Positions 45,108 to 60,131 are shown, numbered from the stretch's first letter. The stretch: DNA of 64,000 bases from Acidiphilium rubrum (GCF_900156265.1 NZ_FTNE01000008.1:1-64000), one strand, 5' to 3'. The notes: generated by a model not told the origin, from the letters alone. Made by a program: numbers and translations.

Positions 45108-46928
45108 TCAAGCCGGGCTGGCATCCTGCAGGATCAGGCTGGTGGTGGTTTTGCCGTTCCAGCGTTCGGCGCGGATATGGCCCGCCAGATGCAGCGGTGT
45201 GCCGGAGCGGTCGAGCAGCGCCGTGGTCAGGGCATCGTCCTTGGCGCGGAACAGCATGGTCTTCAGCCGCCCGCCCGCCTCACCGTCGACATAGGCGCGA
45301 ATGGTCGTTTCGGTGCGACCGATCCGGTCGGCGCGGACCACGCGCGCGCGCGCGATCACAAAAATCGGCTCGGCATTACCGGCGCCGAACGGGCCGAGCC
45401 GCGCGATCTCGGCGGCGATCGCCTCGGTCGCACCGGCCGCGGCAATCGCGCCGTCGAGGCAGAGTTCCGCCGCCTCGGGCAGCATCGCCGCGGCGGCGAG
45501 CCGCTCGTTCAGGAACGCGTGCAGGGCATCAAGTTTATCAGCTTCGAGCGTGAAGCCAGCCGCCATCGCATGGCCGCCGCCGCGCGTCAGCAGGCCGGAT
45601 TCCCGAGCGGCGATAATGGCGCTGCCCAGATCGATGCCCGTGATCGAACGGCCCGAACCGGTCGCCCGCCCCTGGCTGATCCCCGCGACCAGCGCCGGCC
45701 GGTTGAACGCCTCCTTGATCCGCCCGGCCACGATGCCGACCACGCCGGGGTGCCAGTCATCCCCGCTGATCAGCGCCACCGCGGCTCCGGCGGCGAACTG
45801 CGCCTCGGCCAGGCGCAGCGCGGTATCGAGCAGATCCGCCTCGACCGCCTGACGCTGGCGGTTGATGTCATCGAGCCGCCGGGCAATCTCCGTCGCCTGC
45901 GCCGGATCGGCGGCGAGCAGCGCGCGCAGGCCCAGATCGGCCTGATCTATCCGTCCGGCCGCGTTGATGCGCGGGCCGAGCGCAAAGCCACACGTCATCG
46001 CACCGGGCGCCTCGGTCACGCCGGCAACATCGAGCAGGGCGGCAATGCCGGGCCGGGCGCGCCGCGCCATGATTTTCAGCCCCTGGCTGACCAGCGCGCG
46101 GTTCACACCGGTTAGCGGCATCACGTCGCACACGGTTGCCAGCGCGACCAGATCGAGCATCGCGATCAGATCGATCTCGCGGCGCGCGGTGAAAAAACCG
46201 CGCTTGCGCAGCGTGCGCTGCATCGCGATCAAGGTGAGAAACACGATGGTCGCCGCGCAGACATTGTTCAGACCGGACCGATCATCGAGCCGATTCGGAT
46301 TGACCGTCGCGACAACGGCGGGCGGCGGACCTTCGAGCTTGTGGTGATCCAGCACGATCGCATCGGCCACGCCGTGCAGCGCCGCGAGCGCCTGATGCGC
46401 GGCGGCACCGCAGTCGACGCACACGATCAGCCGCGCCCCCTGCCCCGCCAGCGCCAGCAGCGCGGGCGCGTTCGGGCCGTAGCCCTCGCGGATCCGGTCC
46501 GGCACGTAATTGATCGTGGCGAGCCCGAGTGCCCCCAACCCGAGCGCCATCAGGGCACCGCTGCACGCGCCATCGACGTCGTAATCGCCGAAAATCGCTA
46601 CCGTCTCGCCGTCCTGCACCGCATCGGCCAGGCGCGCCGCCGCCGTGTCCATATCGGTCAGCACCGAGGGATCGGGCAGATAGGCGCGCAAGGTCGGGTC
46701 CAGAAAATCGGCCGCCTGCTCCGCCGCAACACCCCGCGCCGCCAGCAACCGACCCAGCAGTTCGGGGGCAGACAGGCGTTGCGCGATCGCCTGGGCGATC
46801 CGCTCCTCCGCCGGCCGCCAGACCCAGCGCCGCCCCGTCAGGCTGTGTGTGACGCCAAGCGCCGGTTCGGGCTCGATCAGGAGGCGCGTCCCGCCTTGGG
46901 TTCGATCGCCGGTTTGCTTTCGACCCAC
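45108..46928 (-). CDS. recJ: Single-stranded-DNA-specific exonuclease RecJ
   Basis: 606 residues from a GTG at 46928, the only usual start codon upstream of the conserved region; it overlaps glpX by 52 bases. DHH motifs are clear: FGDYDVDGACSGAL, VCVDCG, VLDHHKLEGP (the DHH itself), and DHHA1 GGGHAMAAGF. An OB fold occupies the C terminus. RecJ degrades single-stranded DNA 5' to 3' in recombination and repair. A shorter product from a rare start codon near 46890 is possible. Confidence 0.92.
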   Translation of the reverse strand: MGRKQTGDRTQGGTRLLIEPEPALGVTHSLTGRRWVWRPAEERIAQAIAQRLSAPELLGRLLAARGVAAEQAADFLDPTLRAYLPDPSVLTDMDTAAARLADAVQDGETVAIFGDYDVDGACSGALMALGLGALGLATINYVPDRIREGYGPNAPALLALAGQGARLIVCVDCGAAAHQALAALHGVADAIVLDHHKLEGPPPAVVATVNPNRLDDRSGLNNVCAATIVFLTLIAMQRTLRKRGFFTARREIDLIAMLDLVALATVCDVMPLTGVNRALVSQGLKIMARRARPGIAALLDVAGVTEAPGAMTCGFALGPRINAAGRIDQADLGLRALLAADPAQATEIARRLDDINRQRQAVEADLLDTALRLAEAQFAAGAAVALISGDDWHPGVVGIVAGRIKEAFNRPALVAGISQGRATGSGRSITGIDLGSAIIAARESGLLTRGGGHAMAAGFTLEADKLDALHAFLNERLAAAAMLPEAAELCLDGAIAAAGATEAIAAEIARLGPFGAGNAEPIFVIARARVVRADRIGRTETTIRAYVDGEAGGRLKTMLFRAKDDALTTALLDRSGTPLHLAGHIRAERWNGKTTTSLILQDASPA

Positions 46929-47899
46929 GTCTTGGTCTCGAAATTATGCCGCGCCTCGATCGTACGCACGGTGCCGGATTTCGAGCGCATCACGGTGGAG
47001 TGGGTAATGGCACCCGTGCCGAACCGGCGCACGCCGCGCAGCATCGGGCCGGAGGTCACGCCGGTTGCCGCAAACATCACATTGCCGCGCGCCATCTCCT
47101 CCAGGCTGTAAATCCGGTGCGGATCGCTGATCCCCATGCCGCGGGCGCGCTCGATCTGCGCGTCGTCCTCATAGAGCAACCGCCCCTGCATCTGCCCGCC
47201 GATGCAGCGCAGCGCCGCCGCTGCCAGCACGCCTTCCGGCGCGCCGCCGGAGCCGATGAACAGGTCGATACCGGCCTCCGGCTGCGAGACCGCAATCAGG
47301 CCCGACACGTCACCATCCCCGATCAGGCTGATCCGCGCGCCGGCCTCCCGGCAATGCGCGATCATTTCGGCGTGCCGCTCACGATCGAGCGTGCAGACCA
47401 TCAGATCGGAGATGTCGCATTGTTTCGCCATCGCGAGATTGCGCAAATTCTCGCGCACCGAGGCGTTGAGCGTCACCACGCCGGCCGGCAGCCCGGGCCC
47501 CACGGCAATCTTGTCCATGTAAATGTCCGGGGCATGCAGAAAATTGCCGCGCTCGGCGAGCGCGATCACGGCGATTGCGTTCGGCGCGCCCTTCGCGGTC
47601 ACGTATGTGCCTTCGAGTGGATCGACCGCGATGTCCATTTCCGGTCCGCCGGCGCCGACCCGCTCACCGATATAGAGCATCGGCGCCTCATCCATCTCGC
47701 CTTCGCCGATCACCACGAGCCCGTTGATCGCCACCGCGTTGAACGCCTGACGCATCGCGCCCACCGCCGCGCCATCCGCGCTGTTCTTGTCACCCCGCCC
47801 GATCCAGATCGAGGCGGCGAGTGCTGCAGCTTCGGTCACGCGGACCAGTTCGAGGGCGAGGTTCCGGTCAGACTGGCTGGGCGATTTGTCGGTTGTCAT
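46877..47899 (-). CDS. glpX: Fructose-1,6-bisphosphatase class II (GlpX)
   Basis: 340 residues. Signatures include ASIWIGRGDKNSADGAAV, VIGEGEMDEAPML (metal glutamates), AVDPLEGTYVTAKGAPNAIA and FIGSGGAPEGVLAAAALRCI. It hydrolyses fructose 1,6-bisphosphate in gluconeogenesis or the Calvin cycle. It lies between hom and recJ on the same strand with 30 bases to hom; the recJ start lies within it. Confidence 0.92.
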   Translation of the reverse strand: MTTDKSPSQSDRNLALELVRVTEAAALAASIWIGRGDKNSADGAAVGAMRQAFNAVAINGLVVIGEGEMDEAPMLYIGERVGAGGPEMDIAVDPLEGTYVTAKGAPNAIAVIALAERGNFLHAPDIYMDKIAVGPGLPAGVVTLNASVRENLRNLAMAKQCDISDLMVCTLDRERHAEMIAHCREAGARISLIGDGDVSGLIAVSQPEAGIDLFIGSGGAPEGVLAAAALRCIGGQMQGRLLYEDDAQIERARGMGISDPHRIYSLEEMARGNVMFAATGVTSGPMLRGVRRFGTGAITHSTVMRSKSGTVRTIEARHNFETKTWVESKPAIEPKAGRAS

Positions 47900-47929
47900 T
47901 GCGCTTCTTTCCTGGTGCTGTCTTGGAAT

Positions 47930-49209
47930 TCAGGCGGTTTCGATGCGGATCAGCGCGGGCGGTACCTGCACCGATTCAAGGGCAGCCAGCCGCGTGATCG
48001 CCGCCGCCATCGCGGCTTCCTGGGTCACGTGCGTTACCAATACCACCGCCACAGCATCGCCGGGGCTGCGGCCATGCTGCAACATCGATTCCAGCGAAAT
48101 CCCATGATCGCGCAGCACCGCCGTCACATCGGCGATCACGCCCGGTTGATCGACCACCATCAGGCGCAGAAAATACGCCCCACGATGCGCCGCCATCGGC
48201 ACCGCCGCGCGCCGTGCCAACGCCTGCGGTGCAACGCCCAGCATCGGGGCGGCACGACCGCGCGCCAGATCGATCAGATCGGCCACCACGGCCGAAGCGG
48301 TCGGTCCCGCGCCCGCGCCACGCCCCTGCAGCACGATCTGCCCGACCGGATCGCCCTCGATCACCACGGCATTGTTCACACCATCGACCCGGGCAAGCGG
48401 TGCGGCCAGCGGCACCATGGCCGGATGCACGCGGGTCTCGATACCGGCATCGGTCGCGCGCGCGATGCCGAGCAGTTTGATGCGGTAGCCAAGCTCCTCG
48501 GCGAAGGCGATATCCAGCGCGCTGACGCCCCTGATCCCCTCGACATGCACGGCACCGAAATCGACCTCCCGGCCGAACGCGATCGCCGCCAGAATCGCGA
48601 GTTTATGCGCGGTATCGATGCCATCGATATCGAACGACGGATCGGCCTCGGCATAGCCCTGGGCCTGCGCATCGGCCAGCACGGTCGCGAAATCGAGTTT
48701 TTCAGCGCGCATGCGGCTCAGGATGTAGTTGCAGGTGCCGTTGAAAATACCAGCAAAACCGGCAATCCGATCACCCGCCAGCCCTTCGCGCAGCGCCTTG
48801 ATCACCGGAATGCCGCCGGCGACCGCAGCCTCGAACCGGATGCTGGCACCCTCGATCGCGCCGAGCGCGCTGCCGCGCATCGCGATCAGCGCCTTGTTCG
48901 CGGTCACGACCGGCTTGCCGGCCGCCAAGGCCGCCATCACCAGATCATGCGCCGGCCCGTCCGCCCCGCCGATCAGTTCGACCACCACATCGACCTTGGT
49001 ATCCGCCGCGAGGGCGACCGGATCATCGTACCAGCGCAGCCCCTCGAGCGAAACACCGCGATTGCGCGCCCGATCGCGCGCGGAGACCGCCACTACAGTA
49101 ACCTTCCGTCCCGCCCGCGCCTCGATCAGCGCTGCGTGATCGGCCAGCAACCGCACCACACCGGCGCCGACCGTGCCGAGCCCGGCGATGCCGACCGCCA
49201 GGGCGCCCG

Positions 49210-49213
<4 letters not shown>
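47930..49213 (-). CDS. hom: Homoserine dehydrogenase
   Basis: 427 residues: NAD(P) loop VGIAGLGTVGAGVVRLL, VVTANKALIA, AAVAGGIPVIKALREGLAGD, GIFNGTCNYIL, AEADPSFDIDGIDTAHKLAI and a C-terminal ACT domain from about residue 345 (YFLRLMVVDQPGVIADV). It reduces aspartate semialdehyde to homoserine for threonine and methionine, and the ACT domain implies feedback regulation. The start overlaps the alaC stop by 4 bases. Confidence 0.94.
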
Positions 49214-50421
<1,208 letters not shown>

Positions 50422-50468
50422 GGTCGGTCCTGGCGAAGGTGAAGCAAGATTATTGTTGCGACAGTTTA

Positions 50469-51149
50469 TTACGTCGCTCCGGCGTATAGCAGTTGCGCCG
50501 CACCACCGCGACCCGCCGTGAGCGCTTCGATGCGAATGACAGATACCGGCACTCCGGCTGCGCTGAGCGCATTGGCGATTGCGGTTGCCCGCAGCAACGC
50601 CAGCTTCAACCCGGCCGGCGTGCGGTCCGACGCAAATCCCATTGCAACCACCGCCACACCTCCAGCACCGGGCGTCGCCGCGCGCCGCGCGATCAGAGCT
50701 TGCAGTGCCACGCGATCGCGGTGCGACAAGATCGCCCGATCCGGCTGAAATCCGACCAGAACGGCCGGCGGCGTCAAAATGGCCTGTGGTGCCGCTTTTG
50801 CCGGAACAACCGGTGTCGCGCCCGGCACCGGCATGGCATTCTGATGATGATTGGCTGCCAGTAACTGTTGGCGAACCGCCCGCTGCACCATCGGCGACAA
50901 TACCGGAGGCTTGGGCGGCACCGATGCCAGGTTGGGAAAGCTATCATGCAGCCCCGGCGCCGGCGGCGGATTATGCCCGATCACGCCGCCCTCGTAGCGA
51001 TGATACGCGGTCAACGGATCATACGTCGCACAACCGGCCAGCGTCACCACCGCAAGCAGCGCCATCGCACCACCCAGGCCGCGCCGCCACGCGTGTTCCA
51101 TGCGGCATTGCACCATTTCGGGCTTCCGTGAAACTTGGGTATAGACCAT
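50469..51149 (-). CDS. OmpA-like lipoprotein
   Basis: 226 residues from the ATG at 51149 with GAGGAG six bases upstream; the frame opens to 52106 but that lies antiphase to phaC. A hydrophobic segment ends in a lipobox, LLAVVTLAGC, with the lipidated cysteine at C40; the N-region before it is unusually long. The C-terminal 90 residues (VLVGFQPDRAILSHRDRVAL, VAVVAMGFASD, LKLALLRATAIANALSAAGV) resemble an OmpA/MotB peptidoglycan-binding fold. The middle is proline-rich. It probably anchors the outer membrane to the wall. It is divergent from phaC with 63 bases between. Confidence 0.7.
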   Translation of the reverse strand: MVYTQVSRKPEMVQCRMEHAWRRGLGGAMALLAVVTLAGCATYDPLTAYHRYEGGVIGHNPPPAPGLHDSFPNLASVPPKPPVLSPMVQRAVRQQLLAANHHQNAMPVPGATPVVPAKAAPQAILTPPAVLVGFQPDRAILSHRDRVALQALIARRAATPGAGGVAVVAMGFASDRTPAGLKLALLRATAIANALSAAGVPVSVIRIEALTAGRGGAAQLLYAGAT

Positions 51150-51212
51150 TCCGGCTCCTCGCTCAGCAGACCTTTCTCTAGCGCCTCGATCACGGAGCCG
51201 AAAGGAGTCCCC

Positions 51213-53012
51213 ATGACCGACCCGCAAAATCCCGAACCCGGCAAGCTGCCAATGCCCGACCCCGCGGTCTATTCCCGCACCATGGCGGACATCGGTGCCC
51301 GATCCCAACGCATCGTCAGCGAATGGCTGCAGCGCCAGTCCGACCGCGGCATGACGGTCGACCCGTTGAACATCGGCGGTGCCTTCATGGAAATGACCGC
51401 GCGCATGATCGCCAATCCCACCAAGCTGATCGAAGCGCAGATGGGCTTCTGGCAGGACTACATGACGCTGTGGCAGCATTCGACGCGCCGCCTGATGGGC
51501 ATGCAGACCGCACCGGTCATCGCGGTCGACCCCAAGGACAAACGCTTCGCGGATGCGGGCTGGAACGAGAGCGAGATATTCGACTTCATCCGCCAGAGTT
51601 ACCTGCTCTCGGCGCGCTTCGTCCAGGACGTGGTCAAGCGGGTCGATGGACTCGATCCCAAGACCGCCCAGAAGGTCGATTTCTATTCCCGCCAGTTCAT
51701 GGACGCGATGAGCCCGTCGAACTTCGCGCTGACCAACCCGCAGGTCTTGCGCAAAACCATCGAATCGGGCGGTGAAAACCTGATGCGCGGCCTGCAGAAC
51801 CTGCTGCGCGACCTCGAAGCCGGCCACGGCAAGTTGCACATCCGCATGACCGATGCCGATCAGTTCAGCGTCGGTGGCAACATCGCGGTCAGTCCCGGCA
51901 AGGTTATTTTCCGCAACGATCTGATGGAGCTGATCCAGTACGCGCCGACCACCGAAACCGTCATCAAGACCCCGCTGGTGATCTTTCCGCCCTGGATCAA
52001 CAAATTCTACATCCTGGACCTCAAGCCGAAAAACAGCTTCATCCGCTGGGCGGTGGAACAGGGCCACACCGTGTTCGTGGCAAGCTGGGTCAACCCCGAT
52101 GAACACCTCGCCGCCAAGGATTTCGCCGATTATATGAACGAGGGCGTCTTCGCCGCGCTCGGCGCGATCGAGGCGGCAACCGGCGAACGCAATGTCAACG
52201 CGGTCGGCTATTGTCTCGGCGGCACGCTATTGGCCGCAACCCTCGCGGTCATGGCGGCGCGTAACGACAAACGGATCAAATCCGCCACGTTCCTCGTAAC
52301 ACTGACCGACTTCACCGATGTCGGCGAGCTTGGCGTGTTCATCGACGAGGAACAACTCGGCGCACTCGAAGACAAAATGAACAAGCGCGGCTATCTCGAA
52401 GGGGCCGAAATGGCGACCACCTTCAACATGCTGCGCTCGAACGATCTGATCTGGAGCTTCGTCGTCAACAACTACTTGCTGGGCAATGATTCGTTCCCGT
52501 TCGACCTGCTCTACTGGAATTCCGATTCCACCCGCATGCCGGCCGCGATGCACTCATTTTATCTGCGCAACATGTACCAGAACAATCGCCTGATCGAACC
52601 CGGCGGCCTGACGCTCGATAACACCAGCGTCGATCTACGGCGCATCACCATCCCGGTCTATTTCCTGTCCTGCCGTGAGGATCACATCGCACCCTGGGCC
52701 AGCACCTACCAGGCCACCCAGGTGATGGCCGGCCCCAAGCGCTTCGTGCTGGCCGCTTCGGGTCATATCGCGGGGGTCGTCAACCCGCCCGGCAGCGGCA
52801 AATACAATCATTTCGTCAACGACGCCCTGCCCGCAGCCGCGGCGGAGTGGATGGACGGTGCCACCGAGGTTGCCGGGTCCTGGTGGCCCGATTGGCAGCG
52901 CTGGCTCGCCCCGCGTGAAAAAACCCGGGTTGCCGCTCGCATCCCCGGCAGCGGCAAGCTGCACGCCCTCGCCGATGCGCCCGGCGAATACGTCAAGGTC
53001 CGCGCTGCTTGA
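51213..53012 (+). CDS. phaC: Class I poly(3-hydroxyalkanoate) synthase
   Basis: 599 residues from the ATG at 51213, with AAAGGAG upstream. The lipase-like box is GYCLGG with the nucleophilic C334. The acid is D490 in SCREDHIAPW and the histidine H518 in ASGHIAGVVNPP. PPWINKFYILDLKPKNSFIRW and VFVASWVNPD are class I landmarks. It polymerises 3-hydroxyacyl-CoA into storage granules. No phasin, phaA or phaB is adjacent. Its stop overlaps the TTG start proposed for the glycosyltransferase. Confidence 0.94.
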   Translation: MTDPQNPEPGKLPMPDPAVYSRTMADIGARSQRIVSEWLQRQSDRGMTVDPLNIGGAFMEMTARMIANPTKLIEAQMGFWQDYMTLWQHSTRRLMGMQTAPVIAVDPKDKRFADAGWNESEIFDFIRQSYLLSARFVQDVVKRVDGLDPKTAQKVDFYSRQFMDAMSPSNFALTNPQVLRKTIESGGENLMRGLQNLLRDLEAGHGKLHIRMTDADQFSVGGNIAVSPGKVIFRNDLMELIQYAPTTETVIKTPLVIFPPWINKFYILDLKPKNSFIRWAVEQGHTVFVASWVNPDEHLAAKDFADYMNEGVFAALGAIEAATGERNVNAVGYCLGGTLLAATLAVMAARNDKRIKSATFLVTLTDFTDVGELGVFIDEEQLGALEDKMNKRGYLEGAEMATTFNMLRSNDLIWSFVVNNYLLGNDSFPFDLLYWNSDSTRMPAAMHSFYLRNMYQNNRLIEPGGLTLDNTSVDLRRITIPVYFLSCREDHIAPWASTYQATQVMAGPKRFVLAASGHIAGVVNPPGSGKYNHFVNDALPAAAAEWMDGATEVAGSWWPDWQRWLAPREKTRVAARIPGSGKLHALADAPGEYVKVRAA

Positions 53013-54106
53013 AGCCCGGGCGGCCGCCCGCCGGCATCGCCATGGTGCTGCCGGCGAGCGAGGGTTTCGCGCCGGGCCGTGCCGGCGCCATCGCCCTGGT
53101 CGTCCAGCGCCTGGCCCATGCCGCCGGCGCGTGCGTCATCGGCCGAGCCGAACCCGCTGTCTTTCCCGGCATCGACTATCGACCAGCGCACGGTCGGCCG
53201 CCACTGATCTATGGCATGAACGTCCTACGCCACCTGCTCGCCCTCCAGCCCGCCAGCATCGAAATCCACCAGCAGCCCCGCCTCGCCGTAACGATCGCGC
53301 GCCTGATGCCCCGCTCGCGCGTGATGCTGTTCATCCATAACGACCCACTGACCATGCGCGGGCTGAAGCGCGCCGCACAGCGCGCCCACATCATGACGCG
53401 TCTGCACCGGGTCATCTGCGTCTCGACCTATCTTGCCGAGCGCTTCGGCACGTCGTTGCCGCCCGCCACGCGCGTCAGCCCCACGCACCGCCCGATCGCG
53501 CTGCCCAACCCGCTGACCCTTGCCGAACTACCGCCGCCGACAACCTCGCGCAGCCGCACCATCCTGTTCGCCGGCCGCATCGTCGAGCCCAAGGGCATCG
53601 CCGATTTCATCACCGCCTGCGCCAGTGCCCTGCCCCATCTGCCAGGCTGGCAAGCGACCATCATCGGCGGCGACCGGTTCGGCCCGAACAGCGCCGAAAC
53701 CCCGTATGTCGCCGCCATGCGCGCGGCCGCCAAAGCCGCTGGCATCGGCTTCGCCGGCTATCGTCCCCACGCCGACGTGCTCGCCGCCATGGCCACGGCC
53801 GCCATCGTCGTCGTGCCGTCGCGCTGGCCGGAACCGTTCGGCCTGACCGCCCTCGAAGCGCTGGCCAGCGGTGCGGCGCTGATCGCAACGAACACCGGCG
53901 GCCTGCCGGAGGTTACCGGCGATGCCGCCATCCTGATCGACCCGGGCGACGCCGCTGCCCTCGCCGCGGCCATCACAGCCCTCGCCACCGATGATCATGC
54001 CCGCGAAATGCGCGCCGCCGCCGGCATCGCCCGCGCCCGCGCCTTCGACACGCCGGTCATCGCCGCCCGCCTGCAGACATTGCGTGGCGAAAAAACGGCG
54101 CTATGA
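53009..54106 (+). CDS. Glycosyltransferase family 4-type
   Basis: 365 residues from a TTG at 53009 that overlaps the phaC stop; an ATG at 53042 (before VLPASEGFAPGRAGAI) is the alternative and would give 354 residues. The C-terminal GT-B half has TILFAGRIVEPKGIADFITA, ATIIGGDRFG and the nucleotide-sugar signature EPFGLTALEALASGAALIAT. It is a retaining glycosyltransferase, probably for a surface polysaccharide, as the next gene resembles an O-antigen ligase. The donor and acceptor are unknown. Confidence 0.84.
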   Translation: MKPGRPPAGIAMVLPASEGFAPGRAGAIALVVQRLAHAAGACVIGRAEPAVFPGIDYRPAHGRPPLIYGMNVLRHLLALQPASIEIHQQPRLAVTIARLMPRSRVMLFIHNDPLTMRGLKRAAQRAHIMTRLHRVICVSTYLAERFGTSLPPATRVSPTHRPIALPNPLTLAELPPPTTSRSRTILFAGRIVEPKGIADFITACASALPHLPGWQATIIGGDRFGPNSAETPYVAAMRAAAKAAGIGFAGYRPHADVLAAMATAAIVVVPSRWPEPFGLTALEALASGAALIATNTGGLPEVTGDAAILIDPGDAAALAAAITALATDDHAREMRAAAGIARARAFDTPVIAARLQTLRGEKTAL

Positions 54107-54113
54107 CCGCGGC

Positions 54114-55407
54114 ATGACCGCCAAGCGCATCGCCCGCCTCGCCGCCCTGCTGCTGCCGTTCTGCCTGCTCTATGCGCGCGCCGGCGCCGAACTCACGATC
54201 GGGCTGATCGACCTCGCCTTCCTCACCCACAGCCTCCGCAGCCGCGATTTCGCCTGGGCACGCCGGCCCTGGTTCGTCATCGCCCTGCTCTGGTGGGCCG
54301 CCGAAATCCTCGCCTCCACCCCCATCGCCGCACTCGGCCTCGGGCCCGCCGGCTGGAAATCGCTGTCCCAGGCGATCGTGCTGATCCGCCTGCTGCTCCT
54401 GCCCGCCGGCCTCGCCTGGGCGCTCGATACCCCGGCGGCCCGCACCCGCTTCTGGCTCGCAATCGCCATCGCGGAGGGCTGGATCCTGCTGCAATGCTGG
54501 CAACAGGCGATCATCGGCGTCAACATCTTCGGCGACCATCGTTGGCCGGATGGTGCCCTGACCGGCCCGTTCTGGGCGCCGCGAGCCGGCCCGCCCTATA
54601 CCCATCTGCTGTTCCTGGTCGCGCTGCCGATCATCGCGGCACTCATCGCCCGGCGCGGCATCGCCCCGAAATGCGCCGCCGCCGGGATCGGCATCATCGG
54701 CTTTGCCACCGCCCTCATCATCGGTCAGCGCATGCCCTTTCTGCTCGCCGGCCTCGGCCTCGCGGTCACAGCGCTCGCCTTCCGCCCGGTGCGCCTGCCG
54801 GCCATCGCACTCGGCATTCTCGTCCTGCTCGCCATCCCGGCGCTGAAACTCGTCTCCCCGCCCAGTTTCGACAAGCTGGTGCTCGAAACCACGCATCAGG
54901 TGCAGCATTTCGCCCTCAGCCCCTACGGCGAGCTCTACACCCGCGCCACCGTCATGATCGAACGATCCCCCTGGCACGGCTACGGGTTCAACGGCTTCCT
55001 GTATTTCTGCCCGCAATCCAGGTTCGATGCCGGTCTACCCGCGCTCGGCATCGGCCCGACCGACCTCGCCCGCGGTGCCTGCAACATCCACCCGCATAAT
55101 TTCTACCTCCAGGCCGCCATCGAAGCCGGCATCGGCGGGCTGCTGCTGTTCGCCGCCCTCAACCTCGCCTGGCTGATCGAACTCGGCCGCGGCATCCTGC
55201 GCCAACCCATGAAACTCGGCGCCTTCATCGGCGTGCTCACCTACGCCTGGCCGCTGGCCTCCACCGATAATTTCGCAGTCCTGCCGATGGCTGGATGGCT
55301 GTTCGTCATGCTCGGTCTCGGCCTCGCGCTGCCGCAATCTGGCCCCGCCGAGCCGGAGCGCCTATATACCGGCCAATCACGTCAACCCGCCATGACAGGA
55401 TCATACC

Positions 55408-55415
<8 letters not shown>
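54114..55415 (+). CDS. O-antigen ligase-like membrane protein
   Basis: 433 residues from the ATG at 54114. About ten membrane segments are visible. The Wzy_C/WaaL-type loop near residue 280-340 includes [20 protein letters not shown] and the hallmark [19 protein letters not shown]. Such proteins join or polymerise O-antigen on lipid carriers in the inner membrane. It follows the glycosyltransferase by 7 bases and overlaps the GTPase gene by 8. Ligase and polymerase activity cannot be separated from sequence. Confidence 0.78.
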
Positions 55416-56370
<955 letters not shown>

Positions 56371-56385
56371 GCGAGGTCAGGAAAG

Positions 56386-56428
56386 GGAAGACTTCTTTTT
56401 TTGAAAAAAAAGAAGCAAAAAAACTTCC
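56386..56428 (+). repeat. A/T-tract hairpin repeat, copy 2
   Basis: Stem CTTCTTTTTT / AAAAAAGAAG (outer positions 56392 and 56415) with an enlarged A/T loop, followed by CAAAAAAACTT. It follows the GTPase gene and faces copy 3 in inverted orientation 60 bases later. As a U-rich hairpin it could act as a terminator, but the same sequence occurs as copy 1 after bciA, so it is a dispersed element. Confidence 0.6.
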
Positions 56429-56474
56429 GTCCTTAGGACTGTGCCAGTGAAACCGCCCGTGACCAAAACGAATA

Positions 56475-56510
56475 AAAGTTTTTTGCTTCTTTTTTACAAA
56501 AAAGAAGTCC
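56475..56510 (-). repeat. A/T-tract hairpin repeat, copy 3
   Basis: On the minus strand the order is GACTTCTTTTTT, GT, AAAAAAGAAG, then CAAAAAACTTTT, matching copy 1 apart from the compensated stem pair. The hairpin is at 56486-56507. Copies 2 and 3 form a large inverted repeat between the GTPase and WD40 genes, 29 bases before the WD40 start. Confidence 0.6.
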
Positions 56511-56538
56511 TTCCCCTCCCTTCGACTGGCCTATCAAT

Positions 56539-57579
56539 ATGAGCAACACCATCTCCAGCCCCAACGATCTCCTGGAAAAACGCGGCACCACCCGCGATGC
56601 GGATGCCTTCGTCACCGCCGCCTGCTTCAACCGCGCCAGCACCCATTTCGCCGCAAGCCTGGGGGATGGCCGCGTCGCCGTCCACGCCATCGCCGCCGCC
56701 AATTGGCACGAACACGAACTGCACGATGGTGCCGTGCTCACCATCGCGCCGGACATCGATGCCACCGGCTTCCTCACCGGCGGCGATGACGGGCATCTGC
56801 GCCGGATCGACGCCGCCAGCGTCACGCCGGTCGCCGCTTACGGCATGAAATGGGTCGAACACGTCGCGTCCATCCCCGACCGCAAAGCCCCGATTCGCGC
56901 GGCCGCGGTCGGGCGCAACATCATGCTGCTCGATGACAAAGGCGCCCTGCTGCGCAGCCTCGCCCATCCATCGACCGTCTCCGGCATCGCCATCGATGCC
57001 AAATTCCGCCGCATCGCCGCCTCGCACTACAACGGCGCCTCGCTCTGGTTCGTCCGCTCGGAAAACGCCAAGCCGCATGTGCTGGAATGGAAAGGCAGCC
57101 ACATCGGCGTCGCCCTCCACCCGGACCTCAGCGCGATCACCACCGCGATGCAGGAAAACGCCCTACACGGCTGGAAATTGCCGGACGGTCAGCACATGCG
57201 CATGAGCGGCTACCCTAGCAAACCGGAATCCCTCGGCTTCACCAGATCGGGCAAATGGCTCGCCAGCGCCGGCGCCGAAGCCATCATCCTCTGGCCCTTC
57301 TTCGGCGGCGGCCCGATGGGCAAAGCCCCGCTCGAACTCGCCGCCTCGGACAGTATCGTCAAACGCATCGCCTGCCACCCGCAGACCGAGGTCGTCGCCG
57401 GCGGCTACGCGGATGGCACGGTCCTTGTCGTCGATATCGCGCGCGAACGCGTCCTCCCGGTGGCCGCCCCCGGCCACGGCCCGATCTCAGCCCTCGCCTG
57501 GAGCCCGGACGGCAGCCGCCTCGGCTTCGGCACCGAAACCGGCTTTGTCGCCGTCATCGATTTCTCAGCCACCCGATAA
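56539..57579 (+). CDS. WD40 repeat protein
   Basis: 346 residues, cytoplasmic, made of about seven WD40-like blades: AACFNRASTHFAASLGDGRV, GFLTGGDDGHLRRID, SGIAIDAKFRRIAASHYNGA, LGFTRSGKWLASAGAEAIIL and ALAWSPDGSRLGFGTETG are successive blade strands. The GH and WD dipeptides are weak. It is often found next to COG0523 GTPases in alphaproteobacteria, and that neighbour is present here. A scaffold or metal-related role is inference. No ribosome binding site stronger than a purine run is seen. Confidence 0.75.
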   Translation: MSNTISSPNDLLEKRGTTRDADAFVTAACFNRASTHFAASLGDGRVAVHAIAAANWHEHELHDGAVLTIAPDIDATGFLTGGDDGHLRRIDAASVTPVAAYGMKWVEHVASIPDRKAPIRAAAVGRNIMLLDDKGALLRSLAHPSTVSGIAIDAKFRRIAASHYNGASLWFVRSENAKPHVLEWKGSHIGVALHPDLSAITTAMQENALHGWKLPDGQHMRMSGYPSKPESLGFTRSGKWLASAGAEAIILWPFFGGGPMGKAPLELAASDSIVKRIACHPQTEVVAGGYADGTVLVVDIARERVLPVAAPGHGPISALAWSPDGSRLGFGTETGFVAVIDFSATR

Positions 57580-57647
57580 CCGAACCATCGACCAGCCGAT
57601 CACGTTTCACGCCGCCCGCTCGTCGGATCATCAAACCCGCCGCGCAG

Positions 57648-60116
<2,469 letters not shown>

Positions 60117-60131
60117 CGAAAACTCCTCTGA

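Noticed and set aside
51150..52106. N-terminal extension of the OmpA-like lipoprotein
   Set aside because: It runs antiphase through phaC, and a good ribosome binding site and lipobox place the start at 51149.
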